From Saccharomycopsis phalli (taxonomy: Eukaryota; Ascomycota; Saccharomycetes; Ascoideales; Saccharomycopsidaceae): DNA of 64,000 nt. Positions 1 through 7,088 of the stretch are shown piece by piece. Position 1 is the first letter of the stretch. Each line of letters opens with the position of its first letter. The position numbers and the translations under genes were made by a program. The notes below the pieces were generated by a model that searched no databases, was not told the DNA's origin, and saw nothing but the letters and a program-made list of their open reading frames with translations. Location of the stretch: the NCBI GenBank assembly GCA_020342235.1, contig CP073216.1, forward strand, positions 620,001 to 684,000, given 5' to 3'.

Positions 1-400
1 GGTTACCCAGGAACAATCTGCACTCATTCGGCCGTGATTCGTCCCATAAAATATTTTTTTTTTTCTAGTGTTTCACCTGTACAAAGCTTCCTATTCGCTG
101 GCTCACCAACAAGCCAAACACAATTTGAAACATACATTACCCGGGGTTAGTGTTATGAGCCCGCGTCATTTTTCCAGCGGCTCGGGCCACCAAATTGTTC
201 CCACTGGGCTGGTTCATTTAAAATTTACTTATTTCTGTTTTTGTGTGTCTTGTTTATATGGCAAATGCATGGTCCTGTACTAAGTGGCTACAAATAGAGA
301 CTTAAATACTGGGTGCTCTCCTAACAATATTCAAACCCTTATAATATTGCATTTCGTTTGATTTTGTCTGCCCTCACCCCCACTGCTCAATAGATACATT
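1..400. other. Upstream region of UBC11, no gene seen
   Basis: No credible coding frame is present: the only long frame (68-283) starts on GTG and resembles nothing known. A T-run at about 54-64 and an AT-rich stretch at 290-370 are compatible with a promoter and 5' leader for the E2 gene that begins at 401. The window edge cuts whatever lies to the left. Confidence 0.5.
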
Positions 401-922
401 ATGGATCCTGTGTTGTTGTCCCACCAATCATCAGTTGCTAAACCTTCCAAGTCATCCACTGCCAGCGATGGCCACTCAGTAGCCAAGCGCCTCCAGTCTG
501 AACTTGTTCAGTTGATGTTCTCTAATACACCAGGGATCTCGGCATTTCCTGAGTCGGATGCAAATATATTACGATGGTATGGTACTATTGAGGGCCCAAT
601 CGACACGCCGTACCAGGGGTTGAAGTTTAAAATCAGCTTAGAATTCCCGGCGGACTATCCATACACTGCCCCGCACATCAAGTTTGTGAGTCCAATGTGG
701 CACCCAAACGTTGACATGAGCGGGAACATTTGCTTGGACATCTTAAAGGAGAAGTGGTCGGCAATATACAATGTGCAGACTATCTTGCTCTCCTTGCAGT
801 CGTTGCTAGGCGAGCCAAATAACAAGTCTCCCTTGAATGCACAGGCCGCCCAGTTATGGGACACTGACCCAAAGGAGTACAGCCGGTTGTTGATGTTAAG
901 ATACGAGGCTATTGACGAGTAA
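401..922 (+). CDS. UBC11: Ubiquitin-conjugating enzyme E2, UBC11/UBE2C type
   Basis: The 173-residue product is a complete class III E2: an N-terminal extension of about 28 residues and then the UBC fold. Seen directly are the HPN motif (residues 101-103), the catalytic cysteine Cys111 in [13 protein letters not shown], and the downstream stretch [14 protein letters not shown]. The extension plus the core pattern match the E2 that serves the anaphase-promoting complex (human UBE2C/UbcH10, yeast Ubc11), so the inferred role is passing ubiquitin to mitotic substrates. The ATG at 401 is the first in frame and follows an AT-rich leader. It is followed on the same strand by TTI2 after about 200 bp. 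The E2 class is certain; assignment to UBC11 rather than another E2 is very likely. Confidence 0.9.
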   Translation: MDPVLLSHQSSVAKPSKSSTASDGHSVAKRLQSELVQLMFSNTPGISAFPESDANILRWYGTIEGPIDTPYQGLKFKISLEFPADYPYTAPHIKFVSPMWHPNVDMSGNICLDILKEKWSAIYNVQTILLSLQSLLGEPNNKSPLNAQAAQLWDTDPKEYSRLLMLRYEAIDE

Positions 923-1122
923 TGATGGTTATTTTTATCACGGTGCTGGTGTGCGCGGACGTTCTCACATTGGCATTTCTGCTTCTTGGAGAAGAGGCTT
1001 TCTGCATGGTTCTGGTTTAAGTTTTACCATAGATTTCTGCTGTTGAAACATATTAATGTATAGAATCACTGAGTAATCCATGGTTCTCATGTTCCTGTAG
1101 ATGCCCTCCTGCCTAATTGGGC

Positions 1123-2349
1123 ATGAGTTTTTCCGCAGTTTTCCTCATGGCCCAGCAGAGATTGGGCAATATTTGCCAGGAGGTCTTGGCCTGTAACGAT
1201 ACACAGGGGTTTGTTGCTGCCAAGCAGGATGAAATCAGGTTCTTGACGTATTTTTGGATGCCAAAAACCCCATGGAGCAATCTGGAGTGTCACCGGATGG
1301 CGACCGAGGCACTTAAGAAGCTATTTCCTGGTCAGATAACCGACACAGAAGCCGAGCGGGGTATAATTGAGTGGGTCGAGGCGTCGTTCCGAGGGCTTGA
1401 GTCTTCCAATGGCCGTCGGCGGACGATTGGCGGATTAAGGCCGCAGCTAGGCTATAACAACAAGGCATACGAGTCACGGATCAGCTGGAAGGCCCAACGG
1501 GAAAATGTCATGGGGATTTCGAGCTTGGCGTTTTTCTTGGATAAATGTATTGCTGACGAGTCTGGCTTGAGAAGACACTGGGCTGTGTTGGTGCCGGTTA
1601 TCTTGAAGATTGTCGACGATTCCGACGGGCTAATCAAGGCCTTGGGCTGCGATGTTCTTTGTCGGGTGCTAGGCAAGTTGCCGGGCGGGCAGAGGCCGAA
1701 TTATTTGACCAAATCTGGGTTAGACCTTGTGTTTGCTGAGAACGTGGAGGTGTGCTTGTCGTACATTCCCACGCTCACCAAGATCGAGGACTCGCTCGTG
1801 ATTGTAAAGAGTGGCTACGACGCGCTCGTTCAGTTGCTGGTTAAATGTAGTGAGAGCGAGGCCCAGCGGGACGAGAAATTGATCCGCCTCATGGACGAGA
1901 CTGTGTTCCGGCGAATGGCACTTGTGCAGTCGCTTGCGGGCGACGAGAAGGCGCCGCTTGTGTCGTTGTACTGCCGCGAGATTGCGGCGATGGTGCGGGT
2001 TTTGCGGTTCAAGACGGTGGTGGTGCTCCAAAGGATGTTGACGAGGGTGATTCTCCCGACGTTGACGGACCCGTTTCTAGATCCGGGTTCGGAGACCATT
2101 GGCACGGTGTTGGAGTTGCTTGCGTTGGCGATGGAACAGGCCCGGCCGCGGGTGGAATCGCACAAGTACGATATCTTGGGGGGACTAGTTGTGTATATTG
2201 AGCGGTGTGAAGATGAGGATGTGAAGGTGCCTGAGAGGCTACGGCAGGTGTTTGAAGTTTTCTTTGGTTGTTGTCTTGACAAGGGGGAGTTGGATGAGGA
2301 TCGACGGGAGTTGGTTGTGGCCAAGCCGTTTATGGAGAAGTATTTTTAG
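1123..2349 (+). CDS. TTI2: Tti2-like subunit of the Tel2-Tti1-Tti2 (TTT) complex
   Basis: An all-helical protein of about 408 residues. The stretch around RRHWAVLVPVILKIVDDSDG followed by a GCDVLCRVL segment is the typical core of the Tti2 family, and the length agrees with yeast Tti2 (about 420). Tti2 works with Tel2 and Tti1 and Hsp90 to mature PIKK kinases such as TOR, Mec1 and Tel1; that role is known for the family and inferred here. The longest frame opens on TTG at 1117, so the first ATG at 1123 is taken; an ATG at 1147 (MAQQRL) is a possible alternative. Its 3' end runs straight into a minisatellite. Family recognition is from pattern only. Confidence 0.7.
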   Translation: MSFSAVFLMAQQRLGNICQEVLACNDTQGFVAAKQDEIRFLTYFWMPKTPWSNLECHRMATEALKKLFPGQITDTEAERGIIEWVEASFRGLESSNGRRRTIGGLRPQLGYNNKAYESRISWKAQRENVMGISSLAFFLDKCIADESGLRRHWAVLVPVILKIVDDSDGLIKALGCDVLCRVLGKLPGGQRPNYLTKSGLDLVFAENVEVCLSYIPTLTKIEDSLVIVKSGYDALVQLLVKCSESEAQRDEKLIRLMDETVFRRMALVQSLAGDEKAPLVSLYCREIAAMVRVLRFKTVVVLQRMLTRVILPTLTDPFLDPGSETIGTVLELLALAMEQARPRVESHKYDILGGLVVYIERCEDEDVKVPERLRQVFEVFFGCCLDKGELDEDRRELVVAKPFMEKYF

Positions 2350-2712
2350 TGGTGGAGGAGGGTTTTATAGAGTATTTTACTTTGGTAGTTAACAGTATTT
2401 TACTTTGGTAGTTTACAGGGAGTATTTTGTCTTGATGGAGTAGTTTACATGGTAGTTGTTTACAGTATTTTACTTGGTGACTGTTTATAGAAAGTATTTT
2501 GCCTTGGCTAGAGTAGTTTACTTTGGTAGTTGTTTATAGAGTTTTACTATGGTAGTTGTTTACAGGGCCTTTGGTATCTGTTTACAATGTTTTACTTTGG
2601 TATCTGTTTATAGTGTTTTACTATGGTAGATATTACAGTGTTTTACCTTGGTAGCCGTTTATAGTGTTTTACTATGGTGGCTATTACAGTGTTTTACTAT
2701 GGTTAGCTGCTT
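2350..2712. repeat. Degenerate minisatellite behind TTI2
   Basis: About a dozen imperfect units of roughly 27-32 nt built around TTTTACTTTGGTAG and TGTTTACAG/TGTTTATAG, starting within a few bases of the TTI2 stop codon. Units drift in length and sequence, so the array looks old. No coding frame. Confidence 0.8.
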
Positions 2713-2871
2713 GGTACCTATCTTGACTAACATACATCAACTAACTACCATCATTGATATCATGGTGTCATTCGACAAAGACATTACCTTATCATCCAGC
2801 CCGCCTCTTTCTTGTTACCAAGCGTAAAACACTTTGATTCTACTCGTCAGCACTAACTGTAGTTTTCTCTA

Positions 2872-3141
2872 GTTAGAGGGCTACTGAGTCATGTACCTGG
2901 ATTGGAGTGACTCAGTCAATGATCTAGGCCAAAGCTCCTTGCCAATTCTCCTTGTATCACGCTTGAACATCACCTTGGATGTATTTATTTCTACAGTCTT
3001 TACAACACTAGATGGTTTCCTTCCACAACTACATTGCGACACCACCTCGGTCGTACACCACCTTAGTCAGACGGCACAGTACAAATCTCCTCAGCAATCC
3101 CACTATAACTATATCCTTAAATAAATAATAATATTATTACA
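2872..3141 (+). mobile_element. SINE-like element, copy D (oldest looking)
   Basis: Starts GTTAGAGGGCTAC and ends with an ATAAATAATAATATTATTA tail, the same ends as the copy at 14672 and, inverted, at 49288. Inside, the ACAAATCTCC block, an AACTACATTGCGAC block and TATAACTATATCC near the tail align with the other copies, with more mismatches. No open frame. Target-site repeats are unclear, fitting an older insertion. It fills most of the gap between the minisatellite and the glycosidase gene. Confidence 0.6.
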
Positions 3142-3233
3142 TTGTCTTAGTATACAATCTACCATGGCCATCCTGCTTACGCACCGCTTACCTAATCCAC
3201 CGTAGTTGGGGCTGACGGAGCATTGTCCCGTCA

Positions 3234-4508
3234 ATGATCCGGCCAAACATAGCAAGCCGTTTGTTCTTGTGGGATCAGTCGGCTAGGCTTGGCCGACGGT
3301 ACTTGACGGACGTTCTTCGGGTCTCTGAAGAAATAAAGCACGCGGTGCATAGCCACCAGCCTGTAGTTGCCCTTGAGTCGACGATCATCACCCATGGGTT
3401 GCCGTACCCCCAGAACTTGGAGATGGCGCTCAGTGTGGAGGAAACCATCCGGCAAAACGGGGCGATTCCTGCGACGATTGCGTTTTTGAACGGCCGGCCG
3501 TGCGTAGGGCTTTCTGTGGAGGAGATTTCGCGGTTGGCGGAGCTGCGGGTCGCCAAGGTTTCGCGACGGGACGTTGCCCACGTCATGGCAAGGAGGTTGC
3601 ATGGGGGCACGACCATCTCCGGGACGATGATTGTGGCGGAAAAGGCTGGGATCAAGGTGTTTGGAACCGGGGGTCTTGGAGGATGCCACCGGGGCTCTGA
3701 GAGCACGTTTGATGTGAGTGCGGACTTGACGGAGTTGGGCCGGACAAAAGTCGCGGTTGTGTGTGCGGGGCCGAAGTCGATACTCGATATCGACAAGACC
3801 ATGGAGGTCTTGGAGACGCAGGGCTGCTATGTGGCCACGTATGGAGAGCCAGGTACCAACGTGCCTGGTTTTTTCTCGGTTGATTCTGGGGTGCCGTCGC
3901 CATACAATTTCCAGGACTGTGCACAGGCGGCGGCGGTGATTCACCAGGGGATCAACAAGATGGGACTTGGCTCGGGGTACTTGTTCTGTGTTCCTCCTGG
4001 ACGCGAGTATGCGATGGACTCTGACTATGTGCGGGGGATTATTGCGGAGGCTGAGGCGGAGGCTGCTGGTTTGGGGATTCGAGGCAAGCGATTGACTCCG
4101 TTTTTGTTGGGGCGGATTGCGGAGATTACTGGAGGGGCGAGTGTGGCTACGAATGTTGAGACTGTGCATAACAATGTGAGGGTTGCTAGTCAGATTGCGG
4201 TGGAGTTGTCTCGGATGGAGAAGGGGGAGGGGGGTGGACCAAAAGAGGTAAGCGAGATAAGAGGGCCAAGCGAGCTAGGAGGGGAGCTAGGAGGGGAGCT
4301 AGGAGGGGAGCTAGGAGGCGAGGTAAGCGAGCTAAGAGAATCAAGAGGCGAGGTAGGCGGAACAAATTACAGGGCAAGTGAAAATGACAAGATACGTGGA
4401 AATGACAAGATAAGTGAACATGACACGACAATTGAACATGACAAGGTAAGTAAACATGACAAGGTAAGTGAACATGACAAGGTAAGTGTACATCCAAGGG
4501 TATTGTAA
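3234..4508 (+). CDS. Pseudouridine-5'-phosphate glycosidase (PsuG-like), probably 5' part of a bifunctional gene
   Basis: The enzyme splits pseudouridine 5'-phosphate into uracil and ribose 5-phosphate. Residues 1 to about 330 carry the family hallmarks: VALESTIITHGLPYPQN (the glutamate equivalent to E. coli Glu31), KVSRRD, GGTTISGTM, TGGLGGCHRG, and CAGPKSILDIDKTME (catalytic lysine). The N-terminus (ASRLFLW...ARLGRRYL) is basic and could be a mitochondrial presequence. After residue 335 the sequence turns into in-frame tandem repeats (GELGGELGG, then EHDKVS units) and stops at 4506, unlike the family, which ends near residue 310. The kinase that phosphorylates pseudouridine lies just downstream in another frame. 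In Schizosaccharomyces pombe the two activities are on one chain in the same order. I think the repeat-encoded tail is partly or wholly intron. Confidence 0.9.
   Translation: MIRPNIASRLFLWDQSARLGRRYLTDVLRVSEEIKHAVHSHQPVVALESTIITHGLPYPQNLEMALSVEETIRQNGAIPATIAFLNGRPCVGLSVEEISRLAELRVAKVSRRDVAHVMARRLHGGTTISGTMIVAEKAGIKVFGTGGLGGCHRGSESTFDVSADLTELGRTKVAVVCAGPKSILDIDKTMEVLETQGCYVATYGEPGTNVPGFFSVDSGVPSPYNFQDCAQAAAVIHQGINKMGLGSGYLFCVPPGREYAMDSDYVRGIIAEAEAEAAGLGIRGKRLTPFLLGRIAEITGGASVATNVETVHNNVRVASQIAVELSRMEKGEGGGPKEVSEIRGPSELGGELGGELGGELGGEVSELRESRGEVGGTNYRASENDKIRGNDKISEHDTTIEHDKVSKHDKVSEHDKVSVHPRVL
4259..4490 (+). repeat. In-frame tandem repeats at the end of the glycosidase frame
   Basis: Two arrays. 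First, a 12-nt unit GGGGAGCTAGGA repeated about four times (ELGG in protein). Second, an 18-nt unit, GAACATGACAAGGTAAGT in its best form, repeated about six times (EHDKVS). The second array carries three perfect GTAAGT hexamers at 4446, 4464 and 4482, all starting on a codon boundary of the glycosidase frame; weaker GTAAGC donors lie at 4248 and 4323, also on codon boundaries. Confidence 0.85.
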
Positions 4509-4848
4509 TTGATAGGCAATTGTACTCAGGCAATTGTACTCAGGCAATTGTACTTGATAGGCAATTATACTTGATAGGCAATTATACTTGACAGACAATT
4601 GTACTTGACAGGCAATTGCACTCAGTAATTGCACTCAGTCATTGCACTCAGTCATTGCACTCAGTCATTGCACTCAGTCATTGCACTCAGTCATTGCACT
4701 CAGTCATTGCACTCAGTCATTGCACTCAGTCATTGCACTCAGTCATTGCACTCAGTCATTGCACTCAGACAATTGTACTTGATAGACAATCGTACTCAGT
4801 CATTGCACTAGTCATTGCACCCAGAAATTGACATTCACTAACACCAAG
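4446..4848 (+). other. Putative repeat-filled intron joining glycosidase and kinase
   Basis: Donors: GTAAGT at 4446, 4464 or 4482, each in phase 0 of the glycosidase frame. Acceptors: ACCAAG ending at 4848, eight bases after an ACTAAC branch-point match (4838-4843 region), or CCCAG ending at 4824; both continue in the kinase frame in phase 0. Splicing would give a fusion of about 810-820 residues, close to the S. pombe bifunctional enzyme. It would be about ten times longer than the other introns of this window, and the AAG acceptor is not the favoured CAG. Inference only. Confidence 0.45.
4509..4815. repeat. Minisatellite with perfect 13-nt array
   Basis: From 4509 to 4638, degenerate units around CAATTGTACTTGATAGG. 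From 4639 to 4768, ten perfect head-to-tail copies of the 13-nt unit TCATTGCACTCAG. Then degenerate units to about 4815. Perfect identity of ten copies points to recent expansion or active homogenisation. The short frames that cross it are products of the repeat and not genes. Confidence 0.95.
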
Positions 4849-6066
4849 CCATCCCAATCCATCACATCCCATACCAACCAACATAACCCAGTCCAAGTGG
4901 CAGTCGTCGGTGCAGTCGCCGTCGACTTAATGTGCAAGTTGACGCCCCAGGAGTTCCTTCTTGGCGACTCCAACCCAGGCACCAGCACCACTGCCGTTGG
5001 CGGCGTCGGGTACAACGTTGCGCTTGCTGCGTCGTACTCTGGTGCCACAGTGCGGCTCTTTTCGCAAGTCGGCTGCGACGCGTTTGGCGAGTCCATCTTG
5101 GCGGAGTTGCGCCGCCGGTCAATCAGCGGAGTGACAGTCAACCCCCAGCACAGCACTGCGAAATACGTCTCTGTGCACGAAAGCTCGGGCGACTTGGTTG
5201 TGGCGTGTGCCGAGATGCACATTGCCGAGCATCTTGACCGTCGGGTGCTTGACGACGTGGATGCCGCACAGCCGGCATTGGTTGTCGCCGACGCCAACAT
5301 ATCACCTGCCACGTTGCTGGAGCTCGTCCACCGGGCAGTCGAGCGGCAGACCCCGCTCATATACGAGCCGACGTCGGCGGCCAAAGCTCCAAGAATCGCC
5401 GAGGCCATCCGCCGCGACCCGTACAAATACACACACCATTTGAGCCGGATCGCCGCCAACGACCCGCCCTCAGGACTCGTGCTTGCGACGCCCACGGTCC
5501 GCGAGCTTGGCTCGATCTACGCCGCGTTGGACTCACACGGCTTGTTTGACGTGGACGTGTGGTTCCCCGTGATTGATGTGCTAGGCATCAACGGCGAGTT
5601 CAGAAACCGCTTGGAGTCGTCGCACATCCAGATATTCCGCGACGCCATCCACCAGGGCGTGCTCCAACAAGCGTTCAAGGTGTTACCGTACATCCCGTCG
5701 TTGGTGGTCAAGTTGGGTCCCCGAGGCTTGCTCATGGTCAACATCACCGCCATCACCGCCGAATTGCTCCACTACGCCCGGGGATCGCCCCACGTGCACG
5801 TGTGCCGTGGCTCCGCCATCGGAGGCACCCAGTTTGGCGTCTGTGTCGAGTATCACGACGTACCAAGCCCAGTCGACGTCACCAACGTCACCGGCGCAGG
5901 CGACTCGCTCTTGGGCATGATCGCCCTGGAAACCGCGGCCAACGGACCTGCGTGGTTGCTTAGCTCGGGCGACGTGCGGCGCCGGATCTTGGAGCGGGCC
6001 CAAAAGGCCGCAGGGCAGAGTCTACAGGCACAAGAGCCGGTGAGCGTGGGAATAAAGAATATATAG
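4849..6066 (+). CDS. Pseudouridine kinase (PfkB family, PsuK-like), probably 3' exon
   Basis: A PfkB carbohydrate kinase that phosphorylates pseudouridine at O5'. Seen are VAVVGAVAVDL (first strand), GGVGYNVALAASYSGATV and FSQVGCDAFGE (substrate lid region), VVADANI, and the anion-hole motif VTGAGDSLLG near the C-terminus. The frame is open from 4786, but the first in-frame ATG is at 4930, inside the first beta strand; starting there would remove VAVVGAVAVDL. No upstream ATG exists in this frame after the TAG at 4783. The gene therefore needs an upstream exon, a non-AUG start, or is broken at its 5' end. I favour splicing from the glycosidase exon, with this exon starting at 4849 (or 4825). 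It ends 12 bp from the convergent AIM18-like gene. Confidence 0.85.
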   Translation, partial: PSQSITSHTNQHNPVQVAVVGAVAVDLMCKLTPQEFLLGDSNPGTSTTAVGGVGYNVALAASYSGATVRLFSQVGCDAFGESILAELRRRSISGVTVNPQHSTAKYVSVHESSGDLVVACAEMHIAEHLDRRVLDDVDAAQPALVVADANISPATLLELVHRAVERQTPLIYEPTSAAKAPRIAEAIRRDPYKYTHHLSRIAANDPPSGLVLATPTVRELGSIYAALDSHGLFDVDVWFPVIDVLGINGEFRNRLESSHIQIFRDAIHQGVLQQAFKVLPYIPSLVVKLGPRGLLMVNITAITAELLHYARGSPHVHVCRGSAIGGTQFGVCVEYHDVPSPVDVTNVTGAGDSLLGMIALETAANGPAWLLSSGDVRRRILERAQKAAGQSLQAQEPVSVGIKNI

Positions 6067-6078
6067 TGTATAGCCGAG

Positions 6079-6972
6079 CTACGCCAACCTCGAGATCTCC
6101 TCAATGCACGCCTGTCTCGTCTGCTTGTCAATCGGACTGTTCCCGGTAAAGTAGTTGAGCAAGATCGCCTTGGACACCAAACTCTCGCCCACAGTGCCTA
6201 GATCAACCACCTCCTGGATCCTGCCCTGCTCGGGATGCTTGCCGTAGTTTTCATACACAAACGAGACCCGTCCATCGGCGTCAGTCTCCACAAGCAACAC
6301 ATGGTTTTTGGGACACTTGGCCCGGTACTTCTTGAACACCTCGCGGATCTCGTCCACACCGTCGGTGAGCTTGTCAGGGAACTGCTCCTTGATGTGCTTG
6401 TTCCGCACACACGACTTGATGAACCCGTCCCGCAAGTGGTTGAAGTCCGTGTCCCGCAACGGCACAATCCGCACCATGAACCGGATGTTCGCGTCCAACA
6501 AGTTGCTCACCAAAACCTCAGACACATCCGGGTCGTTCAACGCCAGCAACAAGTTCTCCTGGTGCGACTTCTCAGGGTGCTGCTTGTCGATAAACGTCTT
6601 GGAAAGAAACTCCGAGTTCAACACCTCCGCAATCTTGCCAATGTCCTGGTTCGCAACATATATCCCCATGCCATATACCTTGAACTGGAGAAACGTCACC
6701 TTCCGCACCCCAAATCCAAGCAATGAGTACTTCACCGACGCGTCGCGTGCCGAGCTCATGCTCGTGGGGAACGGATTGATGCTCTTGTCCACCGAGACAC
6801 TCTGGTCAAGAGCCACATGGCTAGTGTCCAACAAGATCGGGCGAGTATCCAACAAGATCGGGCTGCTGGTCACAAGTGCCGCCAACGAAAACGCACCAAG
6901 GGCCCCGACCTTAAATACCCTGCGCGAAGAAGCTGTCCGGATTGCCCGGAATAGTCTTGGTGATTTGAACAT
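6079..6972 (-). CDS. AIM18: AIM18/AIM46-like mitochondrial chalcone-isomerase-fold protein
   Basis: About 297 residues. The start MFKSPRLFRAIRTASSRR is a basic amphipathic presequence, followed by a hydrophobic stretch (GALGAFSLAALVTS), as in the yeast inner-membrane Aim18 and Aim46. The core LLGFGVRKVTFLQFKVYGMGIYV and the region FMVRIVPLRDTDFNHLRDGF are characteristic of the chalcone-isomerase-like fold of this family, which lacks known isomerase activity in yeast and binds haem. The longer frame starts on GTG at 6996; the ATG at 6972 is chosen. Two near-identical short repeats (SPILLDT/RPILLDT) lie at residues 45-58. AIM18 and AIM46 cannot be told apart here. It shares a 116-bp promoter with the divergent REEP-like gene. 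Confidence 0.8.
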   Translation of the reverse strand: MFKSPRLFRAIRTASSRRVFKVGALGAFSLAALVTSSPILLDTRPILLDTSHVALDQSVSVDKSINPFPTSMSSARDASVKYSLLGFGVRKVTFLQFKVYGMGIYVANQDIGKIAEVLNSEFLSKTFIDKQHPEKSHQENLLLALNDPDVSEVLVSNLLDANIRFMVRIVPLRDTDFNHLRDGFIKSCVRNKHIKEQFPDKLTDGVDEIREVFKKYRAKCPKNHVLLVETDADGRVSFVYENYGKHPEQGRIQEVVDLGTVGESLVSKAILLNYFTGNSPIDKQTRQACIEEISRLA

Positions 6973-7088
6973 GCCACTGGGAAAAACAGAAACCACTCAA
7001 ATGCACTTTTGCTACACGTTAGCAGCCCTGTTAGACACCAGCCCATCTTCTGCAACTTCGCATAAACAACAGTTATCCGAGTGATGCA

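Noticed and set aside
3231-4169. 312-codon minus-strand frame opposite the pseudouridine glycosidase gene
   Set aside because: Arginine- and proline-rich antisense shadow; no recognisable domain.
4616-4831. Open frames of about 70 codons encoding MHSVIALSHCTQSL repeats
   Set aside because: They are translations of the perfect 13-nt array in different frames; no start context or family.
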